Positions 24,377-30,603 of a stretch of DNA of 30,603 nt are shown here, piece by piece; within the stretch, counting starts at the first letter, position 1; each line of letters opens with the position of its first letter. The position numbers were made by a program, and so were the translations under genes. Origin of the DNA: an uncultured Cardiobacterium sp. (GTDB lineage Bacteria; Pseudomonadota; Gammaproteobacteria; Cardiobacteriales; Cardiobacteriaceae); NCBI RefSeq assembly GCF_938028825.1, contig NZ_CALIZP010000021.1, positions 1 through 30,603 of the forward strand. Direction: 5' to 3'. The notes below the pieces were generated by a model. It did no database searches, was not told the origin of the DNA, and worked only from the letters and a program-made list of their open reading frames with translations.

Positions 24377-25804
24377 ATGACCACCTGGACCCGCGACGCC
24401 CGCTACACCCCGCTCACCGCTGCCACCCTCGCCCGCTACGAAGCCCTCTGCGCCGAAGCCGAAGCCAGCCCGTGGCGGCAGCACTACCACATCCAGCCGC
24501 CTGCCGGCCTGCTCAACGACCCCAACGGTTTCAGCTACTGGCAGGGTGCCTACCACCTCTTCTACCAATGGTTCCCGCTCGGACCGGTGCACGGCCTCAA
24601 ATACTGGCGACACCTGAGCAGCGCCGACCTCGTCCACTACACCGACTGCGGCACCGCCATCGCCCCCGACAGCGACTGGGACAGCCACGGCGCGTACAGC
24701 GGCAGCGCCATCGCCGACGGCGACGAACTGCTCATCGCCTACACCGGCAACCACCGCGAGGCGGACTGGACCCGCATCCCCTACCAGCTCACCGCCCACC
24801 TCGACGCGCACAACCACCTGCGCAAAGACGAACCCTTCCTCAAAGGCGCGCCCAAAGGCTACACCGAACACGTCCGCGACCCGAAAATCTGGCGCGAAGC
24901 GGACGGCAGCTACGGCATCATCCTCGGCGCCCAGCGGAAGGACCTCATCGGCACCGCGCTGTATCTCACCTCAAAAGACGCGCGCGACTGGCAGCTGCAC
25001 GGCGAAATCGACACCGCCCAGCCCGCCTTCGGCTACATGTGGGAATGCCCCGACTACTTCCCGCTGGATGGCCACGACATCCTCACCTACTGCCCGCAGG
25101 GCCTGCCCGCCGACGGCGACCACTGCCGCAACCTCTACCAGAGCGGCTACCTCATCGGCCACTTCGACAAAACCGCCTGCCGCTTCACCCACGACGGCTT
25201 CCGCGAACTCGATCACGGCTTCGACTACTACGCCCCGCAAAGCACCCTCGGCGCGAACGGCGAACGCCTGCTCATCGCCTGGATGGGCCTGCCGGACACC
25301 ACCTGCCCCAGCGCGCGCGACGGCTGGGCGCACTGCCTCACCCTGCCGCGCGTCCTCACCGTCGAAAACGGCCAACTGCGCCAGCGCTCGCACCCGCACC
25401 TCGCACAACTGAGGGGCAGCGGCGCGCATGACGGCGTGCATTACGAACTCATCCTGGAAAACCCCGACAACCAACCCTTCATCCTCACCCTGCGCGCCTC
25501 GGAGCGGGAAAAAACCGTCCTCACCTACAACGGCGAAGCCATCATCCTCGACCGCAGCCAAAGCGGCGCCCTGCCCGAACCCGAAAAAAACACCGCCGGC
25601 AAAGGCGGCCACATCCGCCGCCTCGCCCTGCGCAACCTGCGCCACCTGCAACTCTACTCCGACACCTCATCCCTCGAAATATTCCTCAACGACGGCGAAG
25701 CAACCATGACCGCCGCCCTCTACCCCGCCCCGGACGCAACCGGCCTGCACCTCGCCGCTGCCGATAACGTCAGCATCACCACCTACCCGCTCAACAAAGC
25801 CTGA
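24377..25804 (+). CDS. scrB: GH32 sucrose-6-phosphate hydrolase (invertase)
   Basis: A 475-residue glycoside hydrolase family 32 enzyme, expected to split sucrose-6-phosphate or sucrose/fructans. The five-blade propeller carries the nucleophile Asp48 in LLNDPNGFSYW, transition-state stabiliser Asp168 in HVRDPKIW and acid/base Glu223 in MWECPDYF. A C-terminal beta-sandwich follows from about residue 345. There is no signal peptide, so it acts in the cytoplasm, in keeping with a phosphorylated substrate. AGGAG lies about 8 nt before the ATG. No sucrose PTS, permease, LacI-type repressor or fructokinase is adjacent. The stop codon touches the end of a Correia-like repeat. The name is by family; substrate is inferred. 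Confidence 0.9.
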   Translation: MTTWTRDARYTPLTAATLARYEALCAEAEASPWRQHYHIQPPAGLLNDPNGFSYWQGAYHLFYQWFPLGPVHGLKYWRHLSSADLVHYTDCGTAIAPDSDWDSHGAYSGSAIADGDELLIAYTGNHREADWTRIPYQLTAHLDAHNHLRKDEPFLKGAPKGYTEHVRDPKIWREADGSYGIILGAQRKDLIGTALYLTSKDARDWQLHGEIDTAQPAFGYMWECPDYFPLDGHDILTYCPQGLPADGDHCRNLYQSGYLIGHFDKTACRFTHDGFRELDHGFDYYAPQSTLGANGERLLIAWMGLPDTTCPSARDGWAHCLTLPRVLTVENGQLRQRSHPHLAQLRGSGAHDGVHYELILENPDNQPFILTLRASEREKTVLTYNGEAIILDRSQSGALPEPEKNTAGKGGHIRRLALRNLRHLQLYSDTSSLEIFLNDGEATMTAALYPAPDATGLHLAAADNVSITTYPLNKA

Positions 25805-25950
25805 CCAATCCCAGAAAATAATCTGAGTGTGTTGGTGCGCCTGACCGGGCACCCATAAAAATCGCGTAGCGATTTTTATGGGAAACCCGTGCCGTATTGA
25901 ACATACTGTCTGCGGCGCGCCGTCTTCTCAGCTTAATTCCTGAGATTGGT
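25804..25950. mobile_element. Correia-like palindromic element E (147 bp, variant ends)
   Basis: The ends are ACCAATCCCAGAAAATAA (25804 onward) and, as complement from 25950, ACCAATCTCAGGAATTAA. The arms stay similar for about 35 bp (CTGAG, then GGTGCGCC/GGCGCGCC). The centre is a perfect hairpin, CCCATAAAAATCGC (25852-25865), loop GTA, GCGATTTTTATGGG (25869-25882). CATACTGTCTGCGGCGCG matches the same place in element A. It begins on the last base of the scrB stop codon. The hairpin may also terminate transcription. Confidence 0.75.
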
Positions 25951-25984
25951 ATGCCCCCCGCATCACCGTAACCGGAGAACTGCC

Positions 25985-27397
25985 ATGACCGATGACGACC
26001 ACAAACAGCTTAAACCCCGCGCCGATGACGGTTGGTTCAAGCGCCTCTGCGCCTGGGCGGATGAATCTGATATTCAGGAAAAAGAACTGCCGAGGGATAA
26101 GACGAAACTATTGGCGATGCAAGAACTGAGGATAAGTAGAGCACGATTCACCGCCTTGCCTGCCGAAATTGGGCAACTCGGTAATCTGCAAGAAATGTAT
26201 TTATGGGACAATCAACTCTCCTCTCTGCCGCCGGAAATCGGTCGGCTCGGCAATCTGCAAACACTGGATTTACGGGGGAATAAACTTGGCACCCTGCCGC
26301 CAGAAATCGGCCAACTCGACAAGCTGCAAAAACTGGATTTAAGAGGTAATCAACTCACTACCCTGCCGCCGGAAATCGGCCAACTCGGCAAGCTGCAAAA
26401 GCTGGATTTATCCTGGAATCCACTCACTACCCTGCCTGCTGCAATTACCCAACTCGATAATCTGCAAGATATCACCATAGACGGTCATTTGCTTTTAGAA
26501 CTAATCGATATGGCACCGCATCTGCCAAAACTGAAATCTCTTGAATTGTTTAATCTCACCACCCTGCCTGCCGAAATCGGTCAACTCGGTAATCTGCAAA
26601 ATTTGTATTTATTGGACAAACAACTCACTGCCCTGCCTGCCGAAGTTGGACAACTCGGTAATCTGCAAGAAATCACAATGGCCGGTCATTTGCTTCTAGA
26701 ACTAATTGATATGGTGCCGCATCTGCCAAAACTAAAATCTCTTAGTTTATTTAAGCTCACCACCTTGCCTGTCGAAATTGGACGACTCGGCAATCTGCAA
26801 TTCCTGGATTTGTCCTTTAATCAACTCACTGACCTACCTGCCACAATTAGGAAACTCGGCAATCTGCAATTACTGGATTTGTCCTTGAATCAAATTACCA
26901 GCCTGCCTGCCGAAATTGGTCAACTCAGCAATCTGCAAAAACTGTATCTATCGGACAACCAACTTACCACCCTGCCTGCCCAAATTGGCCAACTCGGCAA
27001 TCTGCAAGAATTACATTTGGATAGCAATGAACTTACCGCTCTGCCTGATTCAATTGGTCAACTCGGTAATCTGCGAATTCTGGATTTATCGGGCAATCAG
27101 CTTACCGACCTGTCTGCCACAATTTGGCAACTCGGCAATCTGCAAAAACTGTATTTATCGGACAATCAGCTCACCGACCTGCCTGCCGCAATTGAGCAAC
27201 TCGGCAACTTGCAAACACTTGATTTATCCTGGAATCAACTCACAGCCCTGCCTGCCGCACTTGGGAAACTCGGCAATCTGCAAACACTGGATTTATCCTG
27301 GAATAAATTCACAGCCCTGCCTGCTTCCCTCAAGCGTCTTTATCGCGAACGCCATGGTTTATTAGAAATAAATTTGAATAACAAATCCCTGCTGTAA
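25985..27397 (+). CDS. Leucine-rich repeat protein
   Basis: A 470-residue protein with no signal peptide or membrane helix. After a short N-terminal cap (DDGWFKRLCAWADESDIQEKELPRD) come about 18 leucine-rich repeats of mostly 23 residues, consensus LQxLDLSxNQLTxLPAxIGQLGN; two are shortened to 21 residues (LKSLELFNLTTLPAEIGQLGN type). Such arrays form a curved protein-binding surface. The target is unknown. The start at 25985 has GGAG about 6 nt upstream. A 67-codon block is duplicated inside. Codon use is visibly more AT-rich than in the flanking enzymes, which suggests separate origin. It stands alone between a Correia-like element and a gene-poor stretch. Confidence 0.85.
   Translation: MTDDDHKQLKPRADDGWFKRLCAWADESDIQEKELPRDKTKLLAMQELRISRARFTALPAEIGQLGNLQEMYLWDNQLSSLPPEIGRLGNLQTLDLRGNKLGTLPPEIGQLDKLQKLDLRGNQLTTLPPEIGQLGKLQKLDLSWNPLTTLPAAITQLDNLQDITIDGHLLLELIDMAPHLPKLKSLELFNLTTLPAEIGQLGNLQNLYLLDKQLTALPAEVGQLGNLQEITMAGHLLLELIDMVPHLPKLKSLSLFKLTTLPVEIGRLGNLQFLDLSFNQLTDLPATIRKLGNLQLLDLSLNQITSLPAEIGQLSNLQKLYLSDNQLTTLPAQIGQLGNLQELHLDSNELTALPDSIGQLGNLRILDLSGNQLTDLSATIWQLGNLQKLYLSDNQLTDLPAAIEQLGNLQTLDLSWNQLTALPAALGKLGNLQTLDLSWNKFTALPASLKRLYRERHGLLEINLNNKSLL
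26461..26800 (+). repeat. 201-bp tandem duplication in the LRR gene
   Basis: The segment starting TCTGCAAGATATCACC at 26461 recurs at 26662. Both encode IT-x-x-GHLLLELIDM-x-PHLPKLKSL-x-LF-x-LTTLP. The 201-bp offset equals 67 codons, or three repeats, so the frame is preserved. Confidence 0.85.
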
Positions 27398-27695
27398 AAT
27401 AACGACAACTAATCCCCATTTTATAAACCATCATCAAACGCCTGGAAATCATCCGCGCCGCGATGCCGCTGGCCGATGAAGACCTGACTGCCCGGCAATT
27501 GCCCGCGCCGCGCGCCGTCTTGCCGCAGTTGGACGGCGCGGCGGGCGAAACCCTCGCCGCCATCATCGCCGCGCCGTCCAGCCCTGCCACCCCGACCGCG
27601 TCAGCGCCGAACACAAAGCACAGGCAGAACGACTCTTTAAAGAGCGGACGAACACACCTACCCTGCCCTCTTGCACAAACAAACAGGAACCCTCC
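27398..27695 (+). other. Gene-poor stretch with a possible gene fragment
   Basis: No complete gene is supported. An open frame from 27427 to 27699, without a convincing start, reads IIKRLEIIRAAMPLADEDLTAR, then LPQLDGAAGETLAAIIAA, followed by low-complexity sequence. The first part looks like real helical coding sequence, so it may be the N-terminal remnant of a lost gene. The last 15 bases hold the Shine-Dalgarno (AGGA) of the next gene. I see no terminator for the LRR gene. Confidence 0.35.
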
Positions 27696-29129
27696 ATGAC
27701 CCGCAAACCCCTCATCACCGCCTTCGCCCTCGGCAGCGCCACCCTCGCCGGCGGTGCCACCCTCGACTTCGACCCGGCGCAATACCGTGAACAAACCGCC
27801 ACCGTCAACGGCGAAACCATCACCTACCGCGCCTACGAAAACCTCCCCTACGTCGCCAAACCCGTGGACGCCGCGCACCAGACCATCAACATCTACATCC
27901 CCGCCGCGACCGCGCCCATCTTCCTGCCGAACCGGATTGGCGGCTACATGCCCGCCAGCGCCGGCGTCCCCGGCACCGGCGGTTTTGGCCCGCAAAAAGA
28001 AGGGGCGGACGCCATGCAAACCGCGCTCGCCAAAGGCTACATCGTCGCCTCGCCCGGCGCGCGCGGCCGCACCAGTGCCGACGGCAAAGCGCCCGCCGCC
28101 ATCATCGACCTCAAAGCCGCCGTGCGCTACCTCAAACACAACGATGCCAACATGGCGGGCGATGCCAACAAAATCATCAGCAACGGCACCAGCGCGGACG
28201 GTGCCCTCTCCATCCTGCTCGGCGCAAGCGGCAACGCCCCCGACTACGACGCTGCCCTCAAAGCCCTCGGCGCGGCGGACGCCCCGGACGACATCTACGC
28301 CGTTTCCGCCTACAGCCCCATCAGCATCCTTGACCACGCCGACAGCGCCTACGAACGGGAATTTCACGGCGTGAACGACTACGAAAAAATCAGCGCCCGC
28401 CAGGTTGATTACCACGTCGAACGCCAGCTGCAAAAAGGCACCCTGACCGCCGCCGAACAACAAACCTCGGCCGACCTCAAAGCCCAATTCCCCGCCTACA
28501 TCAACAGCCTCGGCCTCAAAAACAGCGACGGCACCGCGCTCACCCTCAATGCCGACGGTAGCAGCAGCTTCCGCGACCATGTCGCCGGATACATCGCCCG
28601 CAGTGCGGAAGCCGCCCTGAAAAGCGGGCAAACCACCGCAGAAAAACTCGCCGCCGAACACCCCTGGCTGACCCTCGACGGCGGTCGCGTGACCGCCGTG
28701 GACTTCGCCGCCTACGCCAAAACCGTCGGGCGGCAGAAAATCCCGCCCGCCTTCGACGCGCTCGACCTCAGCAGCGGCGAAAACCAGCTCTTCGGCAGCG
28801 CCGGCGAAGACAAACGGCACTTCACCGCCTACGGATGGGCGCACAGCAGCGTCGCCAACGTCGGCATGGCAGATGACGCGACCATCAAACAAATGAACCC
28901 GCTGCACTACATCAACGCCAACACCGCGCCGCAACACTGGCGCATCCGCGTCGGCACCGCCGACCGCGACACCTCGCACGCCATCGCCGTCATCCTCGCC
29001 GGCAAACTGGCGAACAGCGGCAAAAGCGTGGACCTCGCCATGCCGTGGCAAGTGCCGCACAGCGGCGACTACGACCTCGACGAACTCTTCGCGTGGATGG
29101 ACAGCGTCGTCAAAAACGGCCGACCATAA
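27696..29129 (+). CDS. Secreted subtype-B tannase-like alpha/beta hydrolase
   Basis: A 477-residue exported hydrolase. Residues 1-21 form a signal peptide (MTRKPLITAFALGSATLAGGA). The fold and motifs fit bacterial subtype-B tannases (gallate-ester hydrolases): nucleophile Ser166 in ISNGTSADGALS (family GTSAGG), the acid in RVGTADRDTSHA (Asp423 or Asp425) and His455 in PWQVPHSGDYD. Early motifs NIYIPA and GYMPASAG are also family-like. One Gly of the usual elbow is Asp here. AGGA lies about 8 nt before the ATG. Preference for tannin, gallate or another ester cannot be read. It is monocistronic by position. Confidence 0.82.
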   Translation: MTRKPLITAFALGSATLAGGATLDFDPAQYREQTATVNGETITYRAYENLPYVAKPVDAAHQTINIYIPAATAPIFLPNRIGGYMPASAGVPGTGGFGPQKEGADAMQTALAKGYIVASPGARGRTSADGKAPAAIIDLKAAVRYLKHNDANMAGDANKIISNGTSADGALSILLGASGNAPDYDAALKALGAADAPDDIYAVSAYSPISILDHADSAYEREFHGVNDYEKISARQVDYHVERQLQKGTLTAAEQQTSADLKAQFPAYINSLGLKNSDGTALTLNADGSSSFRDHVAGYIARSAEAALKSGQTTAEKLAAEHPWLTLDGGRVTAVDFAAYAKTVGRQKIPPAFDALDLSSGENQLFGSAGEDKRHFTAYGWAHSSVANVGMADDATIKQMNPLHYINANTAPQHWRIRVGTADRDTSHAIAVILAGKLANSGKSVDLAMPWQVPHSGDYDLDELFAWMDSVVKNGRP

Positions 29130-29145
29130 ACCCGCCGGACGGGAG

Positions 29146-29209
29146 ATAGTCGTTTTACATAGAAATATTACGGCGTTGGCTTGCCTCTTCCCTGTTTGAA
29201 ACGGCTATA
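29146..29209. mobile_element. Minimal Correia-like element B (64 bp)
   Basis: Left end ATAGTCGTTTTACATAG (29146 onward) and right end, as complement, TATAGCCGTTTCAAACAGGG (ending 29209). Between them lies TTACGGCGTTGGCTTGCCTC, matching the GTACGGCGTTGCCTCGCC block I recall from Neisseria Correia elements. The central hairpin is missing, so this is a short internal-deletion form. From 29210 to 29345 nothing further is recognised. Confidence 0.65.
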
Positions 29210-29345
29210 AACAAGCCTTGCCGTGCAACGGGCAAAATCAAAAATGTGGTCGCAGAGCAGGGAGACGTTGCAGGCGATACCGCGCAAAGCCCCGTGTTTA
29301 TCTCGCCCGGCAAGTTTTGCGATGGCTTGTTGCTGGCCGCGCGCG

Positions 29346-29861
29346 TCATCCGCCGATTTCCGCCCACCACAGGCGCAGTTTCAGGCCGGTGGCGCTGGTC
29401 CAGCCGCTGGTCGAGAGGCGCAGGCGGCCGTTTTTGATGATGGCGATGGTCGGGGTGGCGCGTACGCGCAGGGCGGCGCTGATGCGGCCGTCGGCGTCGT
29501 TGACGACAGGGAATTGCCAGCCGTGTTCGCGCAGGTAAGCGGCGATGTGCGCATCGTCGCCGGATTTCAGGGCGATGCTGACGACGCGGTAGCCGTCGCG
29601 GGCGAGGCGGTCGATGGCGAGCGAGGTGTGGCGGCAGTAGATGCACCAGTCACCCCAGATGTAGAGCAGGGTCGGGCGGGGGTCGTCGAGGCGGATGGTT
29701 TCGCCGTCGCCGGTGGTAAGCGCGGGCAGGTAGGCGATGGCTGCGCTGTCCGGCGCGCGGTACCGGTCAAGCGCGAGGATAACGGTGAGGATGATGAGCA
29801 GGTTGAGGATGATACCGCGCAGGGTGCGCCACAGGCGGCGTGGCGGTTTATTGTCAGTCAT
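29346..29861 (-). CDS. Membrane-anchored thioredoxin-like protein
   Basis: A 171-residue thiol-disulphide oxidoreductase-like protein. A single N-terminal membrane helix (about 15-31, RGIILNLLIILTVILAL) should place the thioredoxin fold in the periplasm. The active site is Trp72-Cys73-Ile-Tyr-Cys76, and a cis-proline follows in VRATPTIAII. Overall it resembles ScsD/TlpA-type reductants that keep copper-stress or cytochrome-maturation partners reduced; the partner is unknown. The start at 29861 is chosen because it overlaps the cytochrome b561 stop by 8 nt and begins just before the membrane helix; an extension upstream would lie within that gene. The two genes are probably co-translated. Confidence 0.85.
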   Translation of the reverse strand: MTDNKPPRRLWRTLRGIILNLLIILTVILALDRYRAPDSAAIAYLPALTTGDGETIRLDDPRPTLLYIWGDWCIYCRHTSLAIDRLARDGYRVVSIALKSGDDAHIAAYLREHGWQFPVVNDADGRISAALRVRATPTIAIIKNGRLRLSTSGWTSATGLKLRLWWAEIGG

Positions 29862-30354
29862 GGGGCGTTTCGGGGTTATCGCGGCGGCCTGCCATGCGTT
29901 GCAGGATTTTTTCGCCACGGCGCTGGTGGACGGCGGTCATCAGGACGTGGCCGGTGATGAGCAGGAGCAGCAGCCAGGCGGCGCGGCCGTGCCACAGGTC
30001 GCCGAAACGGGTCGCCGCGTTTTCCGCGCTGCCGTCACGGCCGGCGGCGGCATCGCGGATGAGGGCGATGGTCGGCACGGCGAGCATGAAGAGGTAAAGC
30101 GCGAGGTGCCCCAAGCGGGCGGCGAGACTCGCGGCGGGCGGGCGCTGTTCGGCGGCGATTGCCCAGAGGATGCGGGCGAAAACGAGCATGAAGAGCAGGG
30201 TGCCGAGGGCTTTGTGCACGGGGATGAGCACGGCGGCATGGCCGGAGACGCGCCAGGCGAGTGCCAGCAGGAACATGAGGGCGATGGCGCCAGCCATGCC
30301 CCAATGCAGGAGGCGGCTGATGGTGCCGTAGTGGTTGGGGGTGTCGGGGGTCAT
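29854..30354 (-). CDS. Cytochrome b561
   Basis: A 166-residue four-helix inner-membrane dihaem cytochrome b561 of the CybB type, shuttling electrons between quinol and acceptors. Probable haem ligands are His17 (LLHW), His47 (PVHKALG), His136 (LITGHVLM) and His143 (AVHQRR). AGGA lies about 7 nt before the ATG. It overlaps a thioredoxin-like gene by 8 nt, so redox coupling of the two products is plausible. It is the intact paralogue of the broken copy at 12973-13358; both copies begin with the same codons and overlap the end of an FRG gene by ATGA. Confidence 0.9.
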   Translation of the reverse strand: MTPDTPNHYGTISRLLHWGMAGAIALMFLLALAWRVSGHAAVLIPVHKALGTLLFMLVFARILWAIAAEQRPPAASLAARLGHLALYLFMLAVPTIALIRDAAAGRDGSAENAATRFGDLWHGRAAWLLLLLITGHVLMTAVHQRRGEKILQRMAGRRDNPETPHD

Positions 30355-30488
30355 TTCCGGTCCTGGTAGTAGTAGTTCATGATTGCTGCCGCTTGCGCCT
30401 CTGATGCGGGAAAAAGCGTGCGTTTGCTGCTGTCGGAGAATCTGCGCGTTTCCATAATGGCGGACTTGCTTGCGTTTTTTATCGTCAT
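30351..30488 (-). pseudogene. C-terminal stub of a second FRG-domain gene
   Basis: Forty-five codons ending in a TGA that overlaps the b561 ATG. They align with the C-terminus of the intact FRG protein at 13355: SKSAIME...FSDSSKRTLFP-EAQA-IM against SKAAIME...FGISKRTLFP-EAQA-IM. The FRG domain itself is absent. Upstream (to the right) the sequence passes within a few bases into a Correia-like repeat end, so the gene was probably cut by insertion or recombination there. It is unlikely to be functional, though a short peptide could still be translated and feed ribosomes to b561. Confidence 0.8.
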
Positions 30489-30489
30489 T

Positions 30490-30552
30490 GCAAGGGGGAA
30501 TGATGCGGCGAGGCGAGTCGGCACCGCATCAGCCCTGTTTGAAACAACTATA
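30490..30552. mobile_element. Correia-like element C, one end only
   Basis: The complement from 30552 reads TATAGTTGTTTCAAACAGGG and continues GCTGATGCGGTGCCGACTCG. Compared without gaps, it matches the left end of element A at 33 of 45 positions. The opposite end is missing; the sequence runs straight into the FRG stub. From 30553 to the window end no gene is recognised. Confidence 0.65.
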
Positions 30553-30603
30553 GCTAATGGATTTCATTTTTCATACAGATCCTAAATAGCTTGTCGATAT
30601 CAT

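Noticed and set aside
27330..29060. Long minus-strand open frame opposite the tannase-like gene
   Set aside because: Valine/glycine-rich shadow of a high-GC gene; the plus-strand frame has the signal peptide, catalytic motifs and ribosome site.
1..30603. CRISPR arrays, tRNA and rRNA genes
   Set aside because: No regularly spaced repeats, tRNA cloverleaf or rRNA sequence was seen.

Overview
The window looks like chromosome of a GC-rich gammaproteobacterium. Gene content (transaldolase, ZapA/YgfB pair, RarA, XseA, DinB, Tas) and the style of the accessory genes suggest Cardiobacteriales, probably a Cardiobacterium. That assignment is an inference from gene style, not a search result.

Region 1 (1-8205) is a prophage or prophage remnant, all on the minus strand: a very large polyvalent protein with ADP-ribosyltransferase-like and zincin-like parts, a small phage protein, a DUF2335 membrane protein, two tandem intrinsic terminators, and a tail-fibre N-terminal module that stops after 61 codons. 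Its right edge abuts an AEC-family transporter gene broken by an in-frame TAG.

Region 2 (9228-18514) is a long run of minus-strand genes. In transcription order: MAPEG protein, xseA, alpha-carbonic anhydrase, rarA, an AT-rich FRG-domain gene, a decayed cytochrome b561, dinB, tas, a DinJ/YafQ-type antitoxin-toxin pair and an alpha/beta hydrolase. rarA, the FRG gene, the b561 remnant and dinB are chained by ATGA start/stop overlaps, so DNA-repair genes and an FRG gene share one transcription unit. The carbonic anhydrase ends in a likely terminator just before rarA.

Region 3 (18515-25804) is mixed. It holds an intergenic stretch with a Correia-like repeat and gene debris, a small membrane protein, a YhcH-family protein with transaldolase behind a good sigma70-type promoter, a secreted TPR-like protein, a periplasmic cupin, zapA coupled to a coiled-coil gene, the divergent ygfB-like gene, and a GH32 sucrose-6-phosphate hydrolase.

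Region 4 (25804-30603) is accessory. It contains a second Correia-like repeat, an 18-repeat LRR protein, a secreted tannase-like hydrolase, a minimal 64-bp repeat, a membrane-anchored thioredoxin-like protein coupled to an intact cytochrome b561, and the C-terminal stub of a second FRG gene cut by another repeat end.

Two observations stand out. First, a family of palindromic repeats at about 18531-18681, 25804-25950, 29146-29209 and 30490-30552, with a possible lone end at 8146-8190, resembles the Correia repeat enclosed elements of Neisseria in layout and internal sequence. Second, the FRG-cytochrome b561 cassette occurs twice with reciprocal decay: FRG intact and b561 broken at 12973-14527, b561 intact and FRG reduced to a stub at 29854-30488.
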